From the NCBI RefSeq assembly GCF_009737085.1, contig NZ_WOVL01000026.1:16497-80496 (forward strand): a stretch of DNA of 64,000 nt, given 5' to 3'. Position numbers and translations under genes: made by a program. Source of the DNA: Paenibacillus sp. NEAU-GSW1 (GTDB lineage: Bacteria; Bacillota; Bacilli; Paenibacillales; Paenibacillaceae). Of the stretch, positions 16,500 to 24,251 are shown in pieces. A model generated the notes under the pieces. It worked only from the letters and a program-made list of their open reading frames with translations. It was not told where the DNA came from and ran no database searches. How positions within the stretch are numbered: position 1 is the first letter of the stretch; every line of letters starts with the position of its first letter.

Positions 16500-16817
16500 T
16501 TAATCCGAAGCTTTTGAAAAATGAATTAAAAAATTTCCCCTGACTTTAATTGTCCCAAAATCACCAACAACTAAATCCTCAAATTTTTTAGGATTTAAAA
16601 CGATTAAGCTAACTCTGTCGAAGTCATTTGTCTGTATAATAAGTGAATAAGAAGTTACTTTACTAGAAACTGACATGCTCTTCCATGTCTCTTTCTGTTT
16701 ATCAATTATCTTTCCATCAAATATTTGAACTAGAAGGAAGTGTTTAATAAGAGTGAATACTATGACAATAATAAAAATCAATAATGAGAATCCAATAATA
16801 TAATCGATATCCAGCAC
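16500..16817 (-). CDS. Small single-helix membrane protein, unrecognised
   Basis: A 105-residue protein starting at GTG (AAAGGCGG directly upstream), with one membrane helix at about residues 6-30 and then a soluble, beta-rich domain. It reads in the same direction as the zinc-ribbon gene 24 bases downstream and shares its AT-rich composition. I do not recognise it. The 325 bases to its right (16818-17142) hold no gene; they contain an 8-bp inverted repeat, CAGTGAAC/GTTCACTG, around 16916-16961 and the terminator of the next operon. Confidence 0.5.
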   Translation of the reverse strand: MLDIDYIIGFSLLIFIIVIVFTLIKHFLLVQIFDGKIIDKQKETWKSMSVSSKVTSYSLIIQTNDFDRVSLIVLNPKKFEDLVVGDFGTIKVRGNFLIHFSKASD

Positions 16818-17084
16818 CCGCCTTTGCTTTAGCGCTTATCATAAATTCCCTAAGTACAATAGACAAATATGTTACCTAATGGATTGATCGTAATAGCAAT
16901 TCAAAATTACCCCCAGTGAACATTACACCTTCTGTCTCGGGTAAACTCTAGGTTCACTGTCCATAAATGAGGTTACAGTTCATTGTTACTCTCGCATGCT
17001 CCATGCTCATTAAACCAGCTATATATTCCCCATGAAGTTGAAGTGGCGTTCAAATCTCCTCCACCTTTCTTCTGCCGCTTTAAC

Positions 17085-17110
17085 TAAAAAAACGGAGCCC
17101 GCTCCCCGGC
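17085..17110 (-). terminator. Terminator of the ywhD-SDR operon
   Basis: On the minus strand a compact GC-rich hairpin GGAGC/GCTCC is followed by seven T residues. Confidence 0.6.
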
Positions 17111-17142
17111 CTCTCGCCCGATTTGCTTGCCCCGTTCTTCTA

Positions 17143-17760
17143 TTAATAAGCCAATCCTATCGATTTTCTCACATTCGCATCCGACGCCACCGTCGTCAGC
17201 AGAAAATGAGCGACATCCGCCCGGGAAATCACGCGGCCTTTGCGCGGCACGCTGCCGTCTGCCTGTCGGTAGATGCCCGTCCAGTCGCCGTCGGTCAATT
17301 GCATCGGACGAGCCACCGTCCATTGCAGCCCGCTTTCCTCCAACAGCTCGCAGGCGCGGCGATGGTCGGCCAGCACATGGCGGAGCATATAGCCGAGAAT
17401 AAAACCGACCGGCCCCTTCAACTCGCCATGAATGCCGGCCGAGGCCACGTAACCGATTCTCATTACGCCATGCTCCTTCATGCCGTCGATAATATTGCGC
17501 ATCACATCCGACATGAGCGTCGTCTCCCCGGTTCCTCTGCTGCCTATGCAGTTGATCACCGCATCCTGCCCCTCGATGGCCTGCTTCACATAGCCGAGAT
17601 AAAGCGCATCTCCCTCGATGACCTTCAAGTTCGGATGAGCGCCGAAAACAAGCCGCTTAGGATCGCGCACATAGGCGGTTACCTCGTGACCGGCCTTTAA
17701 AGCCTGGCGAACGACCTGCAGACCAACCCTGCCGGTTGCTCCAAAAACGATCAGCTTCAT
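17143..17760 (-). CDS. NAD(P)-binding atypical SDR oxidoreductase
   Basis: A 205-residue Rossmann protein of the NAD(P)H-binding/NmrA-like short-chain dehydrogenase group. The dinucleotide motif MKLIVFGATGRVGLQVVRQA starts the protein, and VINCIGSRG and IGYVASAGIHGE occupy the usual later strands. Substrate is unknown. The ATG at 17760 shares one base with the ywhD stop (TAATG), so the two genes are coupled. An upstream in-frame extension lies inside ywhD and lacks a ribosome binding site. Confidence 0.8.
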   Translation of the reverse strand: MKLIVFGATGRVGLQVVRQALKAGHEVTAYVRDPKRLVFGAHPNLKVIEGDALYLGYVKQAIEGQDAVINCIGSRGTGETTLMSDVMRNIIDGMKEHGVMRIGYVASAGIHGELKGPVGFILGYMLRHVLADHRRACELLEESGLQWTVARPMQLTDGDWTGIYRQADGSVPRKGRVISRADVAHFLLTTVASDANVRKSIGLAY

Positions 17761-18293
17761 TATACAGCTTCCGGAGCGAGCGCTTGCTTCAACTCTTCCG
17801 GCGAGTTGTTCCACCATTCTTCATTATGTTCAACGAGCAGCTTGTGCAAAGCGGCTTTCTCCGCAGCGCCCAGCTCTTCCAGCTTGAACTTCCGTTTGAT
17901 CGTCGCGTCGAGCTTGTTGACGTGATCCGGGAGTATTTTCCACCCGCGACGCGCTTCCGTATCGATCAGCATCTCGCAAGCTGCTGCGCCCGCATAGAGC
18001 GAACCGCTCTCTCCGCGCTCTACAGCCACCCATACGATCCACGCCTGTCTGCCGTTCGGCACATTAGCTTTGTCCGGACTGAACTTGATGCCCTTCTCGA
18101 TCTTGCTCTTCGCATGCATCGCGCCGTCGTCGATGTAAGCAACGCCTTCATCTATAATGACGCAGGATACCGCGCTCAAATCAATCGTGCCCGCGCCGAA
18201 GCCTCTATGTGGTTTGTTGCTCACTACGTTGAGCGACAACGATTTCTTTTCCTTTTTTTCCGGCTCTGCCGGCTGTCCTTGCTGTTCCGTCAT
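17760..18293 (-). CDS. ywhD: YwhD family protein
   Basis: A 177-residue cytoplasmic protein recognisable by the conserved YwhD stretches SNKPHRGFGAGTIDLS, AMHAKSKIEKGIKF, VPNGRQAWIVWVAVER and YAGAAACEM, and the C-terminal WWNNSPEELK. The first ~20 residues are a charged tail. Function is unknown. In Bacillus ywhD lies beside pbpG (ywhE) and speE, which are about 12 kb away here, so synteny is loosely kept. Ribosome binding site AAGGTGG. First gene of the pair with the SDR. Confidence 0.9.
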   Translation of the reverse strand: MTEQQGQPAEPEKKEKKSLSLNVVSNKPHRGFGAGTIDLSAVSCVIIDEGVAYIDDGAMHAKSKIEKGIKFSPDKANVPNGRQAWIVWVAVERGESGSLYAGAAACEMLIDTEARRGWKILPDHVNKLDATIKRKFKLEELGAAEKAALHKLLVEHNEEWWNNSPEELKQALAPEAV

Positions 18294-18420
18294 GGCTTTT
18301 CCACCTTCCCCGTACTTACCTAACGAACTTTTTGAACTACCACTTACATTTTAGCTAATAATCTGCGAAAAGCAAACATATACATGCTTTAGATGCTTGT
18401 CAACGGGAGGGAAACGTTCA

Positions 18421-20436
18421 ATGACTCCACGCCACGTCAAACGTTTATTGCTGTTCACGCTCACCGCCGTCCTGCTCGGCCTATCGATCCAGCAGGGCTT
18501 CGGCCACGCTTGGCAATCTCAATATACATACGCATTCGCCCCTGCCGCCAAAGCCTTGCCGCAAGCTGCTTCGCAATCGGCCAAGCCGCCCGTCGCCGCG
18601 CCTGTCGAACCCGATGTTCCCGATGCCACGCCGCAGGCGTTAAGCAAAAGGGTCGTCGAGTACAACATCAACGTTGCGCTCCAGAGCGACGCTCGTTCGC
18701 TCTACGGCGAGCAAACCGTAACTTGGACCAATCCGGGCAAAAAAACGGTGTCCGAGCTCTATTTCCACCTGTATCCTAACGCCTTCTACTCCGACAAAAC
18801 GACCTTCATGCGCGAATCCAAAGGAAAGCTCCGCGAAGACAAAGCGACTGCCAACAGCCAAGGCTATATGAAGCTGAGCAGCTTGGAGACGCTGGAAGGC
18901 GAGAGCCTGCTGCCGCGGCTCCACTATGTGCAGCCCGATGACGGCAATGCCGACGATTTTACGTTAGCCAAGCTTAAGCTGCCTGTCCCTGTCGCGCCCG
19001 GCAAATCGGTTACGCTCCAAATGGGCTTCGATGTGAAGCTGCCCGAAGTATTCGCCCGCATGGGCTATTCCGGATCGTTCATTATGGCCGGGCAATGGTT
19101 CCCGAAGCTTGCTGTCTATGAAACCGCCGGCATGCGCGGCCGCACGACCGAGGGCTGGAACATTCATCAATATCACGGCAACTCGGAGTTTTACAGCGAT
19201 TTCGGCATCTACACGGTAAAAATCCAAGTGCCGGAGACGTATACCGTAGCCGCTACCGGCTTCCAGACGAAAGCTCCTTCAAGCACAGGAAACGGCGAGC
19301 ATGTGTATCAGTTCTATGCCGATGATGTTCATGATTTCGCCTGGTCCGCTTCGCCTGATTTCGTCTATGTTGAAGATACGCTTTCCGGTACCGGCATTCC
19401 CGGCGTCCGCATCAAGCTGTATCTCGATCCGGCGCACGAAGCGTTCAAGGACCGTTACATGCATGCGGCTAAATCCGCGCTTTCCAAATACGCGCAGTGG
19501 TACGGCGAATATCCGTATTCAACGCTATCCGTGGTCGTTCCGCCGAAAGGCGCTAACGGCGCAGGCGGCATGGAATACCCGACGCTCGTAACCGCCTTCG
19601 CCGCCGACAACGATAATCCGGGTTACAGCCTCGAGAGGACAGTCGTGCACGAAGTCGGACATCAATATTGGTACGGCATGGTCGCCTCGAACGAATTCGA
19701 GGAGGCATGGCTCGATGAAGGCTTCACGTCCTATGCCGAAGATAAAGTGATGGAAAGTGTGTACGGCGTCGTGCCGAACAATGCGCTTGAAGCAAGCTAC
19801 TTGACTGATCCTGCTCCGCTCAAGCAGCCGTCATGGGCTTACAACAGCCACAATCATTATGCGGAAAATGTGTACATGCGCGGCAAGCTCGTGCTTCTTG
19901 GCATCGAAAACCAGGCAGGCTCGCGGACGATGCAGAAGATCATGCGCACTTACTTCCAGAAATACAAGTTCAAGCATCCGACAAGCAGCGACTTTCAACG
20001 TGTCGTTGAGCAAGTCACGAAGGAAAAATGGAATGATTATTTCAATCAGTTCGTCTACAACGACCTCATGGCGGACTTCTCGATTGAATCGGTGCAAGCG
20101 AAGCCGGTCGAGCAGGACGGGCAAAAGCTGTACGAATCCGTCGTCGTCGTCAAAAAGAATGGCGGCGTCAACGGCCCGGTCTCCGTTCTCCTTCAATTCA
20201 AAGACGGCTCCAGCCTGCCGAAAGAATGGAACGCCGAAGAATCGAACATTCAATATAAAGTCGTGCATACGTCGCCGGTCATCTGGGCCGCTGTCGATCC
20301 GAAAAATGTGAACGTGCTCGACAATAAGCATATTAACAACTTTATGCTTGCCGAGCTGCCGGAGCAAACGCGCACCCGCTGGGGCCTTAGCGTCGCCAAA
20401 ATCATCGAAGGGCTGCTTGGAGCGCTTAGCTGGTAG
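18421..20436 (+). CDS. M1 family zinc metallopeptidase (aminopeptidase-like), exported
   Basis: A 671-residue protein with an N-terminal signal/anchor helix (about residues 7-25), an Ala/Pro-rich spacer, an M1-type beta domain and a gluzincin catalytic domain. The zinc site is HEVGH at 410-414 with the third ligand Glu433 in FEEAWLDEG, exactly the HExxH-x18-E spacing. The exopeptidase GAMEN-like motif appears as GGMEYP. The ATG at 18421 follows GGGAGGG; an upstream TTG would include that site. It probably trims extracellular peptides, but substrate is unknown. The following membrane protein gene is 70 bases downstream in the same direction. Confidence 0.88.
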   Translation: MTPRHVKRLLLFTLTAVLLGLSIQQGFGHAWQSQYTYAFAPAAKALPQAASQSAKPPVAAPVEPDVPDATPQALSKRVVEYNINVALQSDARSLYGEQTVTWTNPGKKTVSELYFHLYPNAFYSDKTTFMRESKGKLREDKATANSQGYMKLSSLETLEGESLLPRLHYVQPDDGNADDFTLAKLKLPVPVAPGKSVTLQMGFDVKLPEVFARMGYSGSFIMAGQWFPKLAVYETAGMRGRTTEGWNIHQYHGNSEFYSDFGIYTVKIQVPETYTVAATGFQTKAPSSTGNGEHVYQFYADDVHDFAWSASPDFVYVEDTLSGTGIPGVRIKLYLDPAHEAFKDRYMHAAKSALSKYAQWYGEYPYSTLSVVVPPKGANGAGGMEYPTLVTAFAADNDNPGYSLERTVVHEVGHQYWYGMVASNEFEEAWLDEGFTSYAEDKVMESVYGVVPNNALEASYLTDPAPLKQPSWAYNSHNHYAENVYMRGKLVLLGIENQAGSRTMQKIMRTYFQKYKFKHPTSSDFQRVVEQVTKEKWNDYFNQFVYNDLMADFSIESVQAKPVEQDGQKLYESVVVVKKNGGVNGPVSVLLQFKDGSSLPKEWNAEESNIQYKVVHTSPVIWAAVDPKNVNVLDNKHINNFMLAELPEQTRTRWGLSVAKIIEGLLGALSW

Positions 20437-20506
20437 TGACTCTCAATAACGAGTGGATTTGGGCTTCGCCCAAAGCCCTGATGTAATGAAGCGAGGAGGT
20501 TCGTCG

Positions 20507-21328
20507 ATGAAAACGCATTTGAAGCAAGGCTGGCGGCTGGCGCTCAAGCACTTCTATATTGTCATCCTATTATTTATATACCAGCTGCTGTGGGGCTTCT
20601 TCCTGTATCGCTTTATCGATTCGGTTGTCACCCCGTTGCTTAAACGCTATCCGGCCGACGGAGCGTTAAATGATTCGGCCGTCAGGCTTTTCTTCAGCGA
20701 AGCCCAATTTCAGCTCATGAAAACCGATTTAATTCAGCCCTACCTATGGATGATCGGCGGCTTATTCGCTTGCCGCATGCTGCTTACTCCTCTGTTCAAC
20801 GCCGGTTTGTTCTACTCTCTCCATCGTGCCGACGACGCCGGGGGCACCAAATTTATAGAGGGCATCCGCCGTGTATGGAAGCCCGTTATGCTGCTCTATT
20901 GGCTGGAATCGCTGTTTGCAATTGCTCCGGCTTGGTGGCTCCTTCCTCGCGGCTTGGATTCGCTGCTTCAAAGCGGTACGCTCAGCGAACTGCTGCAAAC
21001 AACGCTGCCGGGGGCAATCGGCTGGGTGCTCTGGATCGCCCTGCTCCACCTGCTGTTCCTCGCGATGCAATTCGGCGCAGCCTCCGGCAACGGTCCGTTT
21101 CATTCGCTATGGAGCGCGCTTCGCCATCTGGCCCCATTCGCCGGACTGTCGCTGCTGATGTGGGCGATTGGCGCAGGAATCGCTCTGTTTGTTACAGGAC
21201 TTTCGTTAGTGTGGGCCGGCTTGCTTGCACTCGTCGCTCATCAAGGCTATCACCTGATTCGCACTTTAATGAAAGTGTGGACGATCGCATCGCAATACGA
21301 TTGCTTGCAATCGCGGACACAGGAGTAA
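20507..21328 (+). CDS. Polytopic membrane protein, unrecognised
   Basis: A 273-residue protein with about five hydrophobic helices (near 16-38, 80-105, 130-150, 180-200 and 215-245). No catalytic motif is visible. The ATG at 20507 has GAGGAGG seven bases upstream, ruling out the longer frame from 20453. It is probably co-transcribed with the M1 peptidase and ends at a strong terminator. It may be a partner of that peptidase, but this is only context. Confidence 0.7.
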   Translation: MKTHLKQGWRLALKHFYIVILLFIYQLLWGFFLYRFIDSVVTPLLKRYPADGALNDSAVRLFFSEAQFQLMKTDLIQPYLWMIGGLFACRMLLTPLFNAGLFYSLHRADDAGGTKFIEGIRRVWKPVMLLYWLESLFAIAPAWWLLPRGLDSLLQSGTLSELLQTTLPGAIGWVLWIALLHLLFLAMQFGAASGNGPFHSLWSALRHLAPFAGLSLLMWAIGAGIALFVTGLSLVWAGLLALVAHQGYHLIRTLMKVWTIASQYDCLQSRTQE

Positions 21329-21335
21329 CAAACTC

Positions 21336-21380
21336 AAAGGTGCAAATCAGTGGTCATTGCCCATTGGTTTGCACCTTTAT
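21336..21380 (+). terminator. Rho-independent terminator
   Basis: AAAGGTGCAAA pairs with TTTGCACCTTT around a loop with an inner GTGG/CCCAT pairing. Confidence 0.85.
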
Positions 21381-21706
21381 TCATGGTACAATTTAGGAGA
21401 TTTAAACGCTAGAAAACCTGTCCTTCTGCTAATTCGAAAAATTAGAAGTATTAGAATTATAGCCGCCTTTCCGTTGCTGTCGAATGGCGTCAAGACTTGT
21501 CCAACCGTTGCTGCCGCTGCATTTTCCGCCACGTCCCGCGCGCTTCTAAGCAGCTTGTACCCGCTTTCATTTTTTCCCCTTCTCCAAAACCTCCACATAT
21601 TCTTCATAACTCTCACATATTAAATGTAAATAGTTACGAAATATTTAGTCTAAACGCCCTAAATCATTCGGAAAATTTACATGAAAAACATGCAAATCGC
21701 GTCATT

Positions 21707-21735
21707 TTGGCAAAAGGTTACATGAGAATTATTAG
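21707..21735 (+). promoter_or_regulatory. Probable sigma-A promoter of the riboswitch transcript
   Basis: TTGGCA at 21707-21712, 17 bases, TATTAG at 21730-21735. It places the RNA start just before the riboswitch. The preceding 21381-21706 stretch has no convincing gene. Confidence 0.4.
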
Positions 21736-21770
21736 AATTTGCCGCTTGAAGGAGGAGATCAGCGAAAAAA

Positions 21771-21944
21771 AACGAATATTTTCCAAGTACATAATTAGAC
21801 TGCCTAATTCCTTGTACTGGAAACGGGGGAACCATCTCTGGGTGAATTGATTCTGACGTCTGCATCCATCGTGATCAGCGCCTGAGGAATCATAGGGATC
21901 CTTCAACCGAACCCCACAGCTAACCTCGTCGGCATCGGAAGGAG
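21771..21944 (+). promoter_or_regulatory. ydaO/yuaA-type cyclic di-AMP riboswitch
   Basis: Conserved landmarks of the ydaO motif are present in order: CCAAGTAC paired with GTACTGG, then ACGGGGGAACC, CTGGGTGAATTGATTC, a variable arm, and near the 3' end CTTCAACCGAACCCCACAGC followed by AGCTAACCTCGTCGGC. The 3' end leads into GGAAGGAG, the ribosome binding site of the NlpC/P60 gene. These riboswitches bind c-di-AMP and usually switch off genes for cell-wall hydrolases and potassium transport. I see no separate terminator hairpin between aptamer and start codon, so control may act on translation initiation. Confidence 0.9.
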
Positions 21945-21954
21945 CTTTACCGCT

Positions 21955-22422
21955 TTGAAGAAGATTACTGCAATACTCGCAGGGCTCGTGATGTTGCTTG
22001 CTTTCCAAGCTGGCAGCGTTTTCGCGGACTCGAAGATGGACGGCATTATCGATGATGTTATCGGCACGCCGTACCAAATGGGCGGCACGACTACGAACGG
22101 ATTCGATTGCTCTGGTTTTACTTCTTATGTTTTTGCAAAAATGGGCATCGATCTCGAGCGCACGTCCGTTGCACAATCCAAAATGGGTAAAAAGGTTGCC
22201 AAAAGCGACCTGATCGCCGGAGACCTCGTGTTCTTCAACACGAACGGCAAAGGTGTATCCCACGTCGGCATCTATGTAGGTGACGGCATGTTTGCCCACG
22301 CTTCGTCCAGCAAGGGCGTTACGATCAGCAAGCTCAGCGATTCGTATTACGTGGATCGTTATGTAACCGCTCGTCGTGTTATGAATACGACTACTTATGA
22401 AAAATATGCTGACGAAGAATAA
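21955..22422 (+). CDS. Secreted NlpC/P60 cell-wall hydrolase
   Basis: A compact 155-residue protein, TTG-started behind GGAAGGAG, with a signal peptide (residues 1-24, ending VFADS) and a single NlpC/P60 domain. The catalytic Cys52 lies in GFDCSGF, His103 in SHVGIYVGD and the third polar residue His115 in FAHAS. It should be a D,L-endopeptidase cleaving peptidoglycan stem peptides. No LysM, SH3 or other wall-binding repeat is present. Placement behind a c-di-AMP riboswitch fits the known link between c-di-AMP and wall remodelling. A strong terminator follows. Confidence 0.92.
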   Translation: MKKITAILAGLVMLLAFQAGSVFADSKMDGIIDDVIGTPYQMGGTTTNGFDCSGFTSYVFAKMGIDLERTSVAQSKMGKKVAKSDLIAGDLVFFNTNGKGVSHVGIYVGDGMFAHASSSKGVTISKLSDSYYVDRYVTARRVMNTTTYEKYADEE

Positions 22423-22474
22423 TAGGGAAATATAAGGTGTCTATAAGTGAAATCCTTATAGAGCTTTATATTCC

Positions 22475-22526
22475 AATAAAGCCGCAAGCCGTGATCCTTA
22501 GGGATGTACGGTTTGCGGCTTTATTA
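22475..22526 (+). terminator. Strong rho-independent terminator
   Basis: AATAAAGCCGCAAGCCGT pairs almost fully with ACGGTTTGCGGCTTTATT around a loop. It may also stop the convergent methyltransferase transcript. Confidence 0.9.
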
Positions 22527-22538
22527 TTTATCGCGCTG

Positions 22539-23300
22539 CTACACTTCGCCCCAGAATACCTCAGTCTCATAATCGAAGCTTACACGCCCATTAACATTCG
22601 TGCGCGCGAATAGCTCGATCAGCCCTTCCTTTAACTTATCATGGTTAGGCTGCCCCGGGGCAGGAACATAGGAAGACGAGCATGCTCTGCCAATAAGCTC
22701 CTCTTGGTTAAACAGCTGGCTGTTCGTAAATCGTCTGACATTCATTTCACCATTGCGGAAGAACGGCCTTAGCTCCAGCGCGGATATATTTTTATGCGTC
22801 ATTTTCTCATAATCGGCAGCATAATGCCGCAGCAGCTGTTCATAGCCCTCAAGAAACGGTGTTCCGCCCGTTTTTCGCGAATTCCAGATTAACGCCGCTT
22901 TTCCGGACGGCTTCAGTATTCGGCGAAACTCCTGTTGCGCGGCTGGACGATCGAACCAGTGGAACGATTGGGCGCAGACGATCAGATCAACCGATTCAGC
23001 ACTAAGCCCCGTCTCTTCAGCAGCTCCCGCCGCAGAGCGGTAACCGGGCATTTCCGCCAGCTCGCGCTCCGCCGTTAGCCGCATCTCCTGATTCGGCTCC
23101 AGCGCGATGACCTCGCAGCCTCGTTCCAGCATCAGCTTGGAGAAAATTCCGGTCCCCGATCCGATGTCGGCGACGATCGCCCCCGGCCGCGCTCCCGCTT
23201 CCTCGAATAAGCAGTCAATCGCCGCTGGCGGATAGCTTGGGCGGTATTTCGCATACAGATCTGCGCGATCCGAAAACCGTTCTTTACTGTCTTTGCTCAT
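22539..23300 (-). CDS. Class I SAM-dependent methyltransferase
   Basis: A 253-residue methyltransferase with motif I IVADIGSGTGIFSKLMLERG, an acidic residue in VIALEPNQEM, and CAQSFHWFDRPAAQQEFRRI, which resembles the UbiE/Tam-like group acting on small molecules. Substrate is unknown. ATG 23300 overlaps the upstream VOC gene's stop (ATGA), so both belong to one operon under the palindromic operator at 23720-23747. Confidence 0.85.
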   Translation of the reverse strand: MSKDSKERFSDRADLYAKYRPSYPPAAIDCLFEEAGARPGAIVADIGSGTGIFSKLMLERGCEVIALEPNQEMRLTAERELAEMPGYRSAAGAAEETGLSAESVDLIVCAQSFHWFDRPAAQQEFRRILKPSGKAALIWNSRKTGGTPFLEGYEQLLRHYAADYEKMTHKNISALELRPFFRNGEMNVRRFTNSQLFNQEELIGRACSSSYVPAPGQPNHDKLKEGLIELFARTNVNGRVSFDYETEVFWGEV

Positions 23301-23689
23301 TGCGCGCCACTCTCCCATTCCATAAACTCAATTCGATTGCCAAACGGATCATGGACGAAAAATCGCTCTACGCCTTCGTCCGCCCGACTGTCGTCAGCAA
23401 TGATCTCAACATTGCTCTCTTCAAGCCTCGCCCGAAGCGCCTCTAATCGACGCAGCACAAAAGCAGGATGCGCCTTGCGCGCCGGCACGAAATCGAGCTG
23501 TACGCCGATATGCACCTGGTGGACGCCGCATTGAAACCACACGCCGCCGCGCTGTCGAAGCGGCTCAGGCTTCTCGATTTCCGGCCAACCCAGCAATCCG
23601 GCAAAAAAAGCGCGAGCTGCCGGTTCGCACCCCTCGGGAGCTGCCAATTGAACATGATCAATCCCTGCAAATTCAAACGCCACTGCCAT
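23297..23689 (-). CDS. VOC/glyoxalase family protein
   Basis: A 130-residue vicinal-oxygen-chelate fold protein. The first module begins GIDHVQLAAPEG with a metal-binding-type histidine; later ones show VHIGVQ and FFVHDPFGNRIEFME, where the terminal glutamate completes the usual metal site. Single-chain, two-module length. Enzymatic role unknown (lyase, dioxygenase or resistance protein). It heads the operon with the methyltransferase; GAAAGGCGG precedes the start. Confidence 0.85.
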   Translation of the reverse strand: MAVAFEFAGIDHVQLAAPEGCEPAARAFFAGLLGWPEIEKPEPLRQRGGVWFQCGVHQVHIGVQLDFVPARKAHPAFVLRRLEALRARLEESNVEIIADDSRADEGVERFFVHDPFGNRIEFMEWESGAQ

Positions 23690-23719
23690 CGCCGCCTTTC
23701 GTTCGATAAAGCAAGCTAT

Positions 23720-23747
23720 GTTTCATTTAATGAAACAGTGTTTCATT
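23720..23747 (-). promoter_or_regulatory. Overlapping palindromic operator upstream of VOC-methyltransferase
   Basis: Three alternating half-sites form two perfect overlapping palindromes: GTTTCATTTAATGAAAC at 23720-23736 and AATGAAACAGTGTTTCATT at 23729-23747. They lie between a TATAAT (23753-23758, minus strand) and the VOC start. Such placement suits a repressor binding over the transcription start. Confidence 0.65.
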
Positions 23748-23866
23748 TTACAATTATACTATAACGATTCTGCTTCATTTTATCAAGTCCTTTTCCATCT
23801 CTCAGCTCCTAGCCCCCTCCCGTCCGCCGAACACAACTGCCTTTCTACTTGCCGCTGTCCGCTTTT

Positions 23867-24070
23867 TAGCGAACCTGCTTCGCAGTATAACGAAGTAAAT
23901 TTCGCTAATCGCCGCCGAAATCGGACGGCGACAGCCCCGAGCGAAGCTGTTTTCGCTATCCGGCAATCTGTATTCGCTATTAGCGCAACTGGCTTCGCTA
24001 TTCATTGCTGCTCACCTTCAAACGCCCATTCCAACGAATCTGCCTTCGCTAATCAGCGAACCTGCTTCGC
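23867..24070. repeat. Composite intergenic repeat, GCGAA/TTCGCTA family, copy 2
   Basis: The gap 23748-24251 has no gene. It carries TAGCGAA/TTCGCTA cores near 23867, 23889, 23910, 23950, 23981 and 24041, in the same order and with matching outer segments as the copy at 1198-1407. Confidence 0.7.
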
Positions 24071-24166
24071 AATCCCCCCACCGGGTGCCGCCACAGCCGC
24101 AGTCGCCGCGGTCGCCGCGGTCGCCTCTCCAGCAACATACACCACGCCGGACAAAACAAAACAAAC

Positions 24167-24205
24167 TAAAAAAAGACATCCAAACGGCTCCTCGCCGTCT
24201 GAATG
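24167..24205 (-). terminator. Terminator of the MFS gene
   Basis: On the minus strand CATTCAGACGGC pairs with GCCGTTTGGATG (G-U pairs included) and is followed by TCTTTTTTT. Confidence 0.75.
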
Positions 24206-24251
24206 CCTCTCATTTCAAAACCTCATTTGCCCTCATAGCTAACTTGATCGA

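Noticed and set aside
17032..17700. Rightward 222-codon frame over the SDR gene
   Set aside because: Shadow of the leftward SDR, which has a full Rossmann motif and a coupled start.
21377..21616. Leftward 79-codon frame upstream of the riboswitch
   Set aside because: Lacks a clear ribosome binding site for the full frame, runs into the terminator of the neighbouring operon and shows no recognisable feature; could be a relic.
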